Of a stretch of 44,145 nt of DNA, positions 31,005 to 39,657 are shown piece by piece. Source of the DNA: Acidobacteriota bacterium (lineage in GTDB: Bacteria; Acidobacteriota; Terriglobia; Terriglobales; Acidobacteriaceae); contig JAEYQK010000009.1 of assembly GCA_023410055.1 (NCBI GenBank), positions 1 through 44,145 of the forward strand, given 5' to 3'. Each line of letters begins with the position of its first letter. Positions within the stretch are counted from its first letter, which is position 1. The position numbers were made by a program, and so were the translations under genes. Below the pieces are notes generated by a model. The model was not told the origin of the DNA. It did not search any database and saw only the letters and a program-made list of their open reading frames with translations.

Positions 31005-31598
31005 CTATCGAGGAGTGGTGCTCATGCCGCTGGACTGGATGTTCTTCTGAATGTCGGCGGGACAAGACTCAGAGACCATGTCGACGCGCTCCACTACGAA
31101 CTCTTTATTCTTAGTTGCGCCGGTATCTGATTCATTGACGGAGCCCGCAGTATTGGCGCCGACATTACCAGTTGAGCCGCTGCTGGAACCTGATGTTCCG
31201 GGAGTGTTACTCGCCGCGGCTCCGCTGGTTCCACCGGAAGTGCTGCCAGACGCGGTATGACTCGAAGACGGCTGCTCTGTCCCATGCAGCTTCACGTGAT
31301 GACCCAGGTGAGCACTGACGTCCTGGCCGCTGGACGAAATGTGCTCGGGCTGTCCATTCTTTGGGAAGATGAAGTAGTCAGTCTGCGCACGTACCACGCA
31401 CCCCTCGACGGTCTTCTCTTTTCCTTTTTGGTCTGAAGAAGAACCCATGTCAGACGTGCTGGTCTGGGCTGATTGAGGTGATTGCATTCCTGTTTGGTCG
31501 CTGCCAGTCGTTGAAGAAGAGCCGCTGCTCGTTTGCGCCATCATACCTATGGCGAAGAATAGAGCGACGGCCAACACGAGAATTGAGTACTTGCGCAT
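31005..31598 (-). CDS. Secreted Ser/Thr/Gly-rich protein with DUF5818-like core
   Basis: The 197-residue precursor has a signal peptide (residues 1-21, cut near AMMAQ/AQT). A Ser/Thr/Gln-rich segment follows, then a small core (VEGCVVRAQTDYFIFPKNG to HLGHHVKLHGT), a Gly/Ser/Thr low-complexity stretch (about residues 110-160) and FVVERVDMVSESCP near the end. The core resembles the small OB-like DUF5818 proteins common in Acidobacteria, apparently split by the low-complexity insert. Two cysteines (in VEGC and ESCP) could form a disulphide. AAGGAGAG supports ATG 31598. Function unknown. Confidence 0.75.
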   Translation of the reverse strand: MRKYSILVLAVALFFAIGMMAQTSSGSSSTTGSDQTGMQSPQSAQTSTSDMGSSSDQKGKEKTVEGCVVRAQTDYFIFPKNGQPEHISSSGQDVSAHLGHHVKLHGTEQPSSSHTASGSTSGGTSGAAASNTPGTSGSSSGSTGNVGANTAGSVNESDTGATKNKEFVVERVDMVSESCPADIQKNIQSSGMSTTPR

Positions 31599-31722
31599 AG
31601 TAGCTCTCCTTGTTGGTTGGGAAGTGGCGCAGTATTTGTGATGCGGCGCGGCTTGAAAGCGAAAGCAGCAGCTCTCGATTCCGTGATTTGCAAGATTTAT
31701 GATGAGAGTTCAAGGAGAAAGC

Positions 31723-32301
31723 ATGAGCAAGCGAGCACTGCTGGTGATCGACGTTCAGAACGACTACTTCTCGGGCCCGATGACGATCACTTACCCGCCG
31801 GGGAGCTTCGAGAAGATACTCCGGGCGATGGATGGAGCGAAAGAAGCAGGAGTGCCGATCGTGATGATTCAGACGGCGGTCCCGCGCCCGGATGCGAAGG
31901 TGTTCAAGAAGGGAACGCCGGGATGGGAGTTGCATCCAGAGGTCGCGCGCAGGCACTATGACGTGCTGATCCACAAGGAACTGCCAGGCAGCTTTACTGG
32001 TACCAATCTTGAGCAGTGGCTTCGCGAGCACGAGATCGATACAGTCACGATCTGCGGGTATATGACGCAAATGTGTGACGACACGACTTCGCGGCAAGCC
32101 GTGCATCTGGGATTCTCAGCGGAGTTTCTGTCGGATGCGACGGGGACGCTGGCGTTCAAGAACGCTGCCGGAGAGGTCACGGCTGAGGAGTTGCATCGTG
32201 CCGTTCTGGTGGTGCAGCAGTCAAGGTTCAGCCATGTTCTGGCGACTGGCGAGTGGCTCCAGAATCTTGGGCAGCCTGCGCGGGCAGCTAAGGGGTTCTA
32301 A
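31723..32301 (+). CDS. Isochorismatase-family cysteine hydrolase
   Basis: The 192-residue protein has the Asp-Lys-Cys triad of the family: D10 (LLVIDVQNDYF), K85 (HKELPGSF) and C118 (GYMTQMCDDTTSRQA), with the cis-peptide region before C118. Members hydrolyse diverse amides and ethers, including nicotinamide; the substrate here is not evident. AAGGAGA precedes ATG 31723; an ATG at 31699 would add eight residues and is less likely. It is divergent from the secreted-protein gene with a 124-nt gap. Confidence 0.92.
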   Translation: MSKRALLVIDVQNDYFSGPMTITYPPGSFEKILRAMDGAKEAGVPIVMIQTAVPRPDAKVFKKGTPGWELHPEVARRHYDVLIHKELPGSFTGTNLEQWLREHEIDTVTICGYMTQMCDDTTSRQAVHLGFSAEFLSDATGTLAFKNAAGEVTAEELHRAVLVVQQSRFSHVLATGEWLQNLGQPARAAKGF

Positions 32302-32470
32302 ACAGTTCAGCGGCATTGTTTTGCAGTGCATCAAAAGAGTTGTGTTTCCGACCGCCGGGACCTGCGGTGTCGAAACCATGGTTCTGGTGGCGGTGCTTCT
32401 CCTGATCGGAGGGGCCAAGGGTGCAGGTGGAAACGCCGGTGCCTCCCGTGTTGGAAAGGAAACAAAGAAA

Positions 32471-32501
32471 TCGGGTGATCTGGTGATCGGGTGTCGGGTG
32501 A
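32471..32501. repeat. Short GGGTGAT repeats between isochorismatase and moaA
   Basis: Four spaced variants of GGGTGAT or GGTGATC occur in 31 bases (TCGGGTGATCTGGTGATCGG followed by GTGTCGGGTGATT). The 287-nt gap otherwise shows no gene, no clear terminator and no obvious moaA promoter or molybdenum-cofactor riboswitch. Confidence 0.5.
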
Positions 32502-32588
32502 TTGAAACCCAAAGCCGATCAGCCACGCGCAACGATTTCACACGGGTGAGCGCGGTTTGTTCCTGCCTGAGATTTGAATGCTCACTCG

Positions 32589-33581
32589 ATGAGACTTAAA
32601 GACAAGTACGGGCGCGACATCACCGACCTGCGTTTATCGGTAACGGACAGGTGCAACTACAAGTGTGTCTATTGCAGGACGGGCACAGTGGGCGCGCAGT
32701 TCCCGGAATTATCCATGACGGATTATCTGCGAATGGCGCGGGTGTTCGCAGGATTAGGTGTTCGCAAGGTGCGGCTGACGGGGGGCGAGCCCCTGTTGCG
32801 GGCGGGATTGGTCGAGTTCGTACGGGAATTGGCGACGCTACGCAACTGTGATGGCGAACCGCTGGAGCTTGCTATTACGACCAATGGGCACCTTCTTGCC
32901 GAGATGGCGCAGCCGTTGAAAGATGCAGGCATGACTCGCGTGACCGTGAGCATGGACGGAATGAACGAAGAGAAGTTTGCGAAGGTGTCGCGCGTTCACA
33001 ACGCGTTCGCGCAGGTGCTGGCCGGTGTGCGGGCTGCGAAACGGGTAGGGCTGGAGCCGGTGAAGGTCAACTGCGTCCTACTGCGGGGCTTCAACGACGA
33101 TCAGATCGAGGCTTTCGGCGAGTTCGCGCGTGCCGAAGGCGTGAACGTTCGCTTTATTGAGTTCATGCCGCTGGAAGAAGATCGCGTGTGGTCGCCAGAT
33201 GTCGTGGTCAGGATGGACGAGATTGTCTCAAGGCTGTCGAAGGTGCGGGGACTAGTTGAAGTCCCAAGGAAGATCGACAGCGAGACGGCGCGGCGATTTG
33301 TATTTGGCGACGGTGTCGGCGAGATTGGAATCGTTGCTCCGGTGTCCAATCCCTTCTGCAACCATTGCAGCCGAGTGCGTGTGACGTCTGATGGCAAGAT
33401 TCGTACATGCTTGTTCTCGGCGTTCGAACATGATCTTGCAGGCCTAATGCATCGTGGCGCGAGCGATGAAGAGTTAGCGGAGTTCATCACTGACGTTGTA
33501 GTGACCAAAGAAGAGCGCCACCACATCGGCGAAGAAGGCTTTGTTCCCGCCTCACGCACGATGGTTCATATCGGAGGCTGA
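32589..33581 (+). CDS. moaA: GTP 3',8-cyclase MoaA
   Basis: MoaA is a radical SAM enzyme that, with MoaC, converts GTP toward cyclic pyranopterin monophosphate for molybdenum cofactor. From ATG 32589 the 330-residue product has the SAM cluster C22-x3-C26-x2-C29 (RCNYKCVYC), GGEP, the second cluster motif CNHCSRVRVTSDGKIRTC, and the essential C-terminal Gly-Gly (HIGG). A TTG at 32574 is an alternative start adding five residues; neither has a clear Shine-Dalgarno. No other moa, mog or moe gene is in the window. Confidence 0.95.
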   Translation: MRLKDKYGRDITDLRLSVTDRCNYKCVYCRTGTVGAQFPELSMTDYLRMARVFAGLGVRKVRLTGGEPLLRAGLVEFVRELATLRNCDGEPLELAITTNGHLLAEMAQPLKDAGMTRVTVSMDGMNEEKFAKVSRVHNAFAQVLAGVRAAKRVGLEPVKVNCVLLRGFNDDQIEAFGEFARAEGVNVRFIEFMPLEEDRVWSPDVVVRMDEIVSRLSKVRGLVEVPRKIDSETARRFVFGDGVGEIGIVAPVSNPFCNHCSRVRVTSDGKIRTCLFSAFEHDLAGLMHRGASDEELAEFITDVVVTKEERHHIGEEGFVPASRTMVHIGG

Positions 33582-33683
33582 CGCTTTTTGGCGCATTCAT
33601 CCTTTCTATCGACTCAAAAGCAGAAGAAAAGAAATCGCTTCATCTCATCGCGACAACTGCTAAAGCGAAGTCGCTGAATCGTT

Positions 33684-33689
33684 TATAGT
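33684..33689 (+). promoter_or_regulatory. Candidate -10 box nearly at the leuA start
   Basis: TATAGT at 33684-33689 lies only ten bases before the leuA ATG (33700), and no Shine-Dalgarno is present between them. If used, transcription would begin within about three to five bases of the ATG, giving a leaderless or near-leaderless mRNA. No matching -35 box is evident. Confidence 0.35.
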
Positions 33690-33699
33690 TAACCTAAGT

Positions 33700-35250
33700 A
33701 TGAAGAGTTCGAGTAATCGTGTTGCGATATTTGATACTACCTTGCGCGATGGCGAGCAGGCAGCCGGCACGCGTTTGGGTGCAAGAGACAAGATCACGTT
33801 GGCGCGACAATTGGCGCGGCTGAAGGTCGACATCATTGAGGCAGGATTCCCGGCTTCGTCGCCCGAAGATTTCGACGCAGTGAAGCAGATCGCGCGCGAG
33901 ATCGAGGGACCGACCATTGCAGGGCTGTCGCGCGCCGTTCCGGCGGACATCGAGTCATGTGGCAAGGCGCTATCGAAAGCGAAGAAGCCGCGCATCCACA
34001 CCGGCATCGGTGTGTCCGATATTCACATCATGCAGAAGTTCTGCGACGACCGCTATGGCAAGACTCTGGCCCACAAGCGCGTGAAGATGGTGAAGATGGC
34101 CGTCGATGCGGTCAAGCGCGCAAAGTATTTCGTCGACGATGTTCAATTTTATGCAGAGGATTCTGGTCGCGCGGAACCGCTGTATCTCTATGAAATGCTG
34201 GAAGCGGTGATTGAGGCCGGTGCGACCGTGGTCAACATCCCCGATACGACCGGCTACTCGATGCCGGAGCTTTACGGCAAGCTGATCCGAGGCATCCGCG
34301 AGAATGTGCCGAATATCAACAAGGCCACGATCAGCGTGCATTGCCACGACGATCTGGGGCTTGCCGTCGCGAACTCGCTTGCGGGCGTGTTGAACGGGGC
34401 GCGTCAGGTCGAAGGCACGATCAATGGGGTAGGGGAGCGGGCAGGGAACGCCGCTCTGGAAGAAGTCATAATGGCCCTGTGTACGCGCGCTGATTACTTC
34501 GGGCTAGCGAATGGAATCGATACCCACGAGTTCTGCCGGACGAGCCGCATGGTGTCTGAGATGCTCGGCACGCTGGTTCCGCCGAATAAAGCGATCGTGG
34601 GATCAAATGCGTTTTCGCATAGCTCGGGTATTCACGTCGATGGCGTACTGAAGGGTCGGGAGACATACGAGATCATGCGTCCGCAAGACGTTGGCGCGGG
34701 CGAGACTCGCGTCGTGCTGACTGCGCGCACGGGACGCGCCGGACTTCGCGACCGCTTGGCGAAACTCGGGTACCAGTTGAAGCCGCAGGAACTGGACGTG
34801 GCTTACCAGCGGTTCCTGGCCGTAGCCGATAAGAAACTCGAGATCATGGACGAGGACCTGCTGGCCATCATGCGAGACGAAGCCAAGGTCGTGAACGAGA
34901 CATGCCATCTCGAGTACATGCACATCTATAGTGGGACGTCGGCAATTCCGACCGCGACAGTGCGCGTGAAGATGAAGGGCGAGGTGCGCGAAGGAGCGGC
35001 GATCGGCAATGGTCCGGTTGATGCGGTTTACAAAGCGATCTCAACTGTCACGAAGACTCCGGCAAAGCTACTTCGTTACGACATCCGCGCTATTACGAGC
35101 GGCACGGAGGCCATGGGCGACGTCACGGTTACACTCGCGGATGGGGACATTCGCGTTGTCGGCCGCGGCGTTTCGACCGACGTGATTGAGGCGAGCGCGA
35201 AGGCCTATATCGACGGACTGAATCGATTAGGTTCGGACGGAGCGAAGTAA
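33700..35250 (+). CDS. leuA: 2-isopropylmalate synthase
   Basis: LeuA condenses 2-oxoisovalerate with acetyl-CoA, the first committed step of leucine synthesis. The 516-residue product has the catalytic barrel opening FDTTLRDGEQAAGTRL, the metal-binding SVHCHDDLGLAVANSLAG, GTINGVGERAGNAALEEV, and the HSSGIHVDG motif. A C-terminal regulatory-type domain (about residues 400-505) ends GRGVSTDVIEASAKAYIDGL. The length fits the standard bacterial form. It lacks a Shine-Dalgarno. No other leu genes are visible nearby. A citramalate synthase role is less likely but not excluded. Confidence 0.94.
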   Translation: MKSSSNRVAIFDTTLRDGEQAAGTRLGARDKITLARQLARLKVDIIEAGFPASSPEDFDAVKQIAREIEGPTIAGLSRAVPADIESCGKALSKAKKPRIHTGIGVSDIHIMQKFCDDRYGKTLAHKRVKMVKMAVDAVKRAKYFVDDVQFYAEDSGRAEPLYLYEMLEAVIEAGATVVNIPDTTGYSMPELYGKLIRGIRENVPNINKATISVHCHDDLGLAVANSLAGVLNGARQVEGTINGVGERAGNAALEEVIMALCTRADYFGLANGIDTHEFCRTSRMVSEMLGTLVPPNKAIVGSNAFSHSSGIHVDGVLKGRETYEIMRPQDVGAGETRVVLTARTGRAGLRDRLAKLGYQLKPQELDVAYQRFLAVADKKLEIMDEDLLAIMRDEAKVVNETCHLEYMHIYSGTSAIPTATVRVKMKGEVREGAAIGNGPVDAVYKAISTVTKTPAKLLRYDIRAITSGTEAMGDVTVTLADGDIRVVGRGVSTDVIEASAKAYIDGLNRLGSDGAK

Positions 35251-35323
35251 TTTCGAGTTTTGAGTTGTGAGTTTTGAATTCAGAACTACGGGATTGCGTT
35301 GCGCAATCGATACACCATAATCA

Positions 35324-35361
35324 AGCCCCTGACGTTTGCAGTCATGCACTCGTCAGGGGCT
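35324..35361. terminator. Hairpin between convergent leuA and DUF3857 genes
   Basis: AGCCCCTGACG (35324-35334) pairs perfectly with CGTCAGGGGCT (35351-35361). The 16-base loop can itself fold (TGCA-GTCA-TGCA). A proper U-tract is lacking (ATCGATTTG follows), so termination efficiency is uncertain, but its position about 75 nt after leuA and between convergent genes fits a terminator. Confidence 0.65.
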
Positions 35362-35398
35362 ATCGATTTGTGGCTTCAAGTGAAAAGAGCCACTGCGA

Positions 35399-37366
35399 CT
35401 ACTTCGGTTTTATTACCGCCGTGTTGCGTTCGTCCCCAGCGATGATGCGATAGAACTTCTTCAGTTCTTCGGCCTTACTTACGGGCACGCTCAGTTCCTT
35501 GATCTCAAGCGTTCGCGTGTAGACGATGGAATTCCCCTTCGCCTCTGTTTTCGAATGGTACCGGGCGAAGCTATACTCTACGTCAACGGGCGGCGGCAGT
35601 TCGTCGATCTCATACCCTATCGGCAATTCGATCTCGAAAACGTCCTCGTCCAACTCAGGCGAGTCGAATTCAATGGGATACTGCCGCGGTTTATCGGTTT
35701 CCAGAATTCCGCGCGTTTTGACTCCCAGTACGCGGGGGCGGACCAGCAGCAGTCCACCTGCGTTTTTTGCATACCTTTCCGCCGCGAAGTCGTACTTGAA
35801 GCCGAATGGCTGATCCATTTGACTCAAGTTGATGACGTTGGCTTGCGTGATTCGGAAGTTTGAAAGTGAACCGGCGAGAAGACTCTCGATGGGCTTGACG
35901 CGCTCCTGGTCAGTTTTGGCGTTACGCTGCGCCCATCTTTGCATCCATGCCTGATCGCCCCTGCGTACTTCGTCGACATGGCCGGTTAAAGCGCCAGTGG
36001 GGGTCAGTGAGAACTTGGCTGTCCTCTTGATGCCGTTCATGGCCGCAGGCTGCTGGGGAAGTTGCACCAACTCGCCTCCCTCGGGCGTTACAAGTAGTGC
36101 GTAATTTGCCTGCAGACTGCCGCTGATTTCGCCAAAGGGTGTGAGCTCATCGGTGGGATCAAAGAACAGGGTTGTTCCGAGTTTTGGATGCTGCAATGCT
36201 GCCGCGAACTTCTGGTTACTGAGTTCGGGGGGTAGTTTAATCGCCAGAATGGCGTGGTTAAAGCCAAAAGGATTGGGGGGCGTGTTTGGTCCGACGGAAC
36301 CGCGAACGGTATTGATGATGACGTAATAGGAGTCGATGCCGATCCCACGCAGCATCGACTGCATGAGCGTGGCCTTGTCTTTGCAATCGCCGTATCGATT
36401 AGTGAAGATGTCCTTGGCTGGATGGGGCTGCCAGCCACCTATACCAAGTTCGATTGCGACATAACGAATATCGTGCTGAGCGAAGCTCGCGATCGCCTTC
36501 ATCTTCTCCAAAGCTGAACCGGTTGCGAGTGCCGTCACCTTTTGTGCGATCTCTGGAGAGGACTCTGTCCTGTCCTTGGTGAGATTCAGGTACCACGTGC
36601 CCAACTGCTGCCACGTTGCTGTGCCGCCGCTTGTCGCATTGCCGCCTGGAGCTAGGAACGATAACACCAGATGGCCAGCAACGCCGTTCCTGGGGGGCAT
36701 GTCTTCTTCGGCGCGAATCGGCTTTTGATCCCTAACAACCCATAGCAACTTATTATCGCTTTGTGTTGCTTGCACCTCGGAAGCATTCAACCAGACCGGT
36801 TTGTATTCCCATCCTGCCGGTATCTGTAGTGAGTACCGCGCCTCCAGCACAGGGACTTCTTGTTGAAATTGCCATGTATCTTGAAGCAGCATCGGGCGCT
36901 CTTCGATCTCGTACTCAAAGCCAACCACGTTGCCGGGATCGGGCGCTGGAATGCGCAGCACCTTCGCTCGTACATCGCTGACCAGTTCGCTGCCTTCGAT
37001 CTTAGGTACTCCAACTTCTACGGCTTCTTTTTCTTTTACCTCGTAGTCTTTGCCCTGTGCGGGTATGGACCAAGCGTGCAGATTCGTGACCTTCTCCGTG
37101 AAGTTGAATGGGACGACGACGGTTCCGTAATCGCGCCCGCCCGGTTTCAGGATTCTGTAGGCCATGCGGACCTGAGTCTTGACTCTTTCGGAGGAAACGA
37201 CGCTCACGTTTCGTTCCGAATACAGAAGCACTGCTTCGGTTCGGTCATCTTGCGGCGGGACCGCGCTGCCCGCCGCCGCATGCATCCATTGCGGCGCCTG
37301 AGCCAGCGCGGTTCCGAAACAGAAAGGCAGTGCCAGAAGAGCAAGAGTTCGTAGGATTCTTCGCAT
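35399..37366 (-). CDS. Secreted DUF3857/transglutaminase-like protein, intact triad
   Basis: The 655-residue precursor has a signal peptide (residues 1-22, ending ALAQA). A DUF3857 beta-domain follows (about 45-230), then a transglutaminase-like core with the Cys-His-Asp triad C328 (RYGDCKDKATL), H371 (FNHAILAIKL) and D403 (FFDPTDELTPFG), and a C-terminal beta-rich domain (about 440-650). The family is exported and of unknown substrate; the fold suggests protease or amide-transfer activity on peptides. It starts 12 nt after the stop of its paralogue upstream on the same strand, so the two form an operon. Confidence 0.9.
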   Translation of the reverse strand: MRRILRTLALLALPFCFGTALAQAPQWMHAAAGSAVPPQDDRTEAVLLYSERNVSVVSSERVKTQVRMAYRILKPGGRDYGTVVVPFNFTEKVTNLHAWSIPAQGKDYEVKEKEAVEVGVPKIEGSELVSDVRAKVLRIPAPDPGNVVGFEYEIEERPMLLQDTWQFQQEVPVLEARYSLQIPAGWEYKPVWLNASEVQATQSDNKLLWVVRDQKPIRAEEDMPPRNGVAGHLVLSFLAPGGNATSGGTATWQQLGTWYLNLTKDRTESSPEIAQKVTALATGSALEKMKAIASFAQHDIRYVAIELGIGGWQPHPAKDIFTNRYGDCKDKATLMQSMLRGIGIDSYYVIINTVRGSVGPNTPPNPFGFNHAILAIKLPPELSNQKFAAALQHPKLGTTLFFDPTDELTPFGEISGSLQANYALLVTPEGGELVQLPQQPAAMNGIKRTAKFSLTPTGALTGHVDEVRRGDQAWMQRWAQRNAKTDQERVKPIESLLAGSLSNFRITQANVINLSQMDQPFGFKYDFAAERYAKNAGGLLLVRPRVLGVKTRGILETDKPRQYPIEFDSPELDEDVFEIELPIGYEIDELPPPVDVEYSFARYHSKTEAKGNSIVYTRTLEIKELSVPVSKAEELKKFYRIIAGDERNTAVIKPK

Positions 37367-37378
37367 GTCGTCGTCCCC

Positions 37379-39373
37379 CTACTTGGCGGAAGTTGTCCCA
37401 GCGATGGGCTGCAGAACAGCCTGCTGTTCATCGCCAGTTCTGACGATCTCAAAGAAGCTGCGCACAGCCGGGTACAGTTCCGCCTTAACGAAGACCAGAT
37501 CGAGCTTCATCTTGCGGTTGATATGCACTGTCGAACCGTCCTTCTCGGCTTTCAGTGAATAGTGCACCGCACTACCTTCACCTTCGTTTTGTGCTGCGGG
37601 GAGACTGCCGACCTGCCAGCCGAGTGGCAATGCGATTTTCAGATCGTCTTCCTTGGAATACGGATACTGGAAATACATCGGGTGCGTGCGCTGTGTGTGT
37701 GCGAATACCCCTTTTTCTGCCGCAGTGAAGAGGCCAACAGGAAGCATGCTGCGCCGTCCGGCAGTCGCAAGCCATCCAGGTACTTTCAATTTGTATTCCG
37801 CGACAAAGGTAGGAGAAGAGCTCTGCCAATCCGGTTGATTCGTCAATTGCACTTCACAAGAGGCGGGGATTTGCTCCTTAAGCATGTCTACCAAGAATTT
37901 CTTGCGTCCGGCCTCATCGTCGAACCGCTCTTCCATGCGCAGACGAGACGCCTCAAGTCCGGCCAAAGTCATGGTCACCGACCCTTCAAGATCGCCTGTT
38001 TCAGTCACGCGTAGATCCGCTTTGTGATCGATGCGAGAGGCTGAACTATTCGGCAGCGGGGTCGTGATCCATGCACCGCCATCTTTGTTCAGAAGTCGGC
38101 CAGGAACGTTGGTTTCCGACCAAGGCAACAAGCCGAATGGTGTGAAGGCGTAGCCAGGATCGAAGTACAAATCTTTGCCGTTCAACTTCACTAGCACGAC
38201 ATTTTCGTCCCTGAGCTTTGAGTCTTCCATCAGGGCAGGGTTGAAGAAGTAGTTCTTGCGGTCGGACACCCACACTCCGTACGCATCGAAGCCAGCGGCA
38301 CGCGTGAGGGCCAGGAAAAGCCACGTAAGCTCCCGGCCAGTACCGTAGCCACGTTTCAAGACATCTTCTGCGCTGCCAGCTTCTTTCAGCTTTTCGCGTT
38401 TGCGTTCCTGCTCTGACTTGCTAGCTTCGAAAGAAGTGTTTCTAATCTGCTGGACGCGTGCATAAATCTTCTGCAGCTTTACTTCGGGAGAGTCAGACGG
38501 TGAGACGATCTGGCCTAGTGCATCTTCCATTGCCTTTCGCTTGTTAACGAAATACTCCAGATCCTTATGCCACTCTATTCCCTTCTCTTTCCAGAAGAGT
38601 TCTGCGTTCTTATTCTCTTTGAGCTTGGTTTCACTATAGGTGAAGTCAACCCGAGACTTAAGCTCGTCGATGGGCGGCATATAGTCTTCTGTTGGGAACG
38701 CGGGGATATTCTTAGCCACCATACTGATTCTATTGCGGTCGTTCTTGGGCGGTTCCGTTCCCGCAGGCAGGCGATTCCATGTCCATGCGAGGGCGAATCG
38801 CTCATAGGGATGCAAGGTGAACTTGGCCGACTTCGTGAATAGCTCATCGCTAAGAATCCAACGCGAGTCGTTTACGTAATACTCGGAGAAATACTCGGTG
38901 TACTCGTATTCGATAATGCTGCCGATTTGAACGTCCGGCATTGTGAACGTCTTGGCCAGATACTTAACGCCCTTGGCTTTGACGATCTGCTTCTCGAACG
39001 GTTCTCCTTCAAAGTTGATGACAGTACCGTCGGAATGTATGGTTCGAGCTTTGATGCCTGCGATACGCCTTCCCTCGCCTTTAACGAAGGGGATTTCTAT
39101 GTCGGCGTACTTGCGACCCTCCTCTGTGAGGATCTTGATGCGCTTGTAGTTGCGTTCATGTCCATGATAGTCGTGCGCTTGGTCGGCGGCGTCGTCGCGA
39201 TCGACCTCGCGATAAAGGATAATGGCCGGCGCACCGGGAGCGAGGGGTTCGCTCGTCATCTTTAGTTCGTCTTGTGAGACTGGACCGAACGCATCGCCTT
39301 CTTTGGCCGCCGCCCACCCAGTAGTAATTAGGAATAACAAAGTAAAAAGACAGAGATGAAGTCGAATGTTCAT
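37379..39373 (-). CDS. Secreted DUF3857/transglutaminase-like paralogue lacking the catalytic Cys
   Basis: The 664-residue precursor has a signal peptide (about residues 1-23) and the same layout as the next gene: DUF3857 (about 50-240), transglutaminase-like core (about 290-420), C-terminal beta domain. The triad is broken. The segment aligned with RYGDCKDKATL reads RGYGTGRELTWL (341-352) with no Cys, the His segment reads RDENVVLVKL without His, and only the Asp region FDPGYAFTPFG (D405) remains. It is probably non-catalytic, perhaps a binding or scaffold partner of the downstream enzyme. AGGAGCTGGT gives a strong ribosome site for ATG 39373. Confidence 0.88.
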   Translation of the reverse strand: MNIRLHLCLFTLLFLITTGWAAAKEGDAFGPVSQDELKMTSEPLAPGAPAIILYREVDRDDAADQAHDYHGHERNYKRIKILTEEGRKYADIEIPFVKGEGRRIAGIKARTIHSDGTVINFEGEPFEKQIVKAKGVKYLAKTFTMPDVQIGSIIEYEYTEYFSEYYVNDSRWILSDELFTKSAKFTLHPYERFALAWTWNRLPAGTEPPKNDRNRISMVAKNIPAFPTEDYMPPIDELKSRVDFTYSETKLKENKNAELFWKEKGIEWHKDLEYFVNKRKAMEDALGQIVSPSDSPEVKLQKIYARVQQIRNTSFEASKSEQERKREKLKEAGSAEDVLKRGYGTGRELTWLFLALTRAAGFDAYGVWVSDRKNYFFNPALMEDSKLRDENVVLVKLNGKDLYFDPGYAFTPFGLLPWSETNVPGRLLNKDGGAWITTPLPNSSASRIDHKADLRVTETGDLEGSVTMTLAGLEASRLRMEERFDDEAGRKKFLVDMLKEQIPASCEVQLTNQPDWQSSSPTFVAEYKLKVPGWLATAGRRSMLPVGLFTAAEKGVFAHTQRTHPMYFQYPYSKEDDLKIALPLGWQVGSLPAAQNEGEGSAVHYSLKAEKDGSTVHINRKMKLDLVFVKAELYPAVRSFFEIVRTGDEQQAVLQPIAGTTSAK

Positions 39374-39657
39374 ACCAGCTCCTATGCGTGAGTTGACACG
39401 CCGATTCTCTTACCGCCAACAAAGGCAGCTTAGGAACAATTCAAGCGACGATAACGCGCACGAACGGCCCGGTCAATAGACTAGGGCAGTCGCTCGCTTA
39501 CGGAAGTCCATAGCAAGCCGGTTCGTCAGCAGCGCTCAGTCGTAACGCAATTTAGAAATGAGCAGCCATCATTGCACGAGTCAGGGGTAAGTGATAGTGG
39601 CAAATCAGTAAACTTGGTTCGGTGTGCGGTCCGGAAACGGCGATGGAGGACTGGTTC

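Noticed and set aside
32302..32588. Molybdenum-cofactor riboswitch upstream of moaA
   Set aside because: I looked for a complex leader structure before moaA but saw only short GGGTGAT repeats and no convincing multi-stem fold or expression platform.
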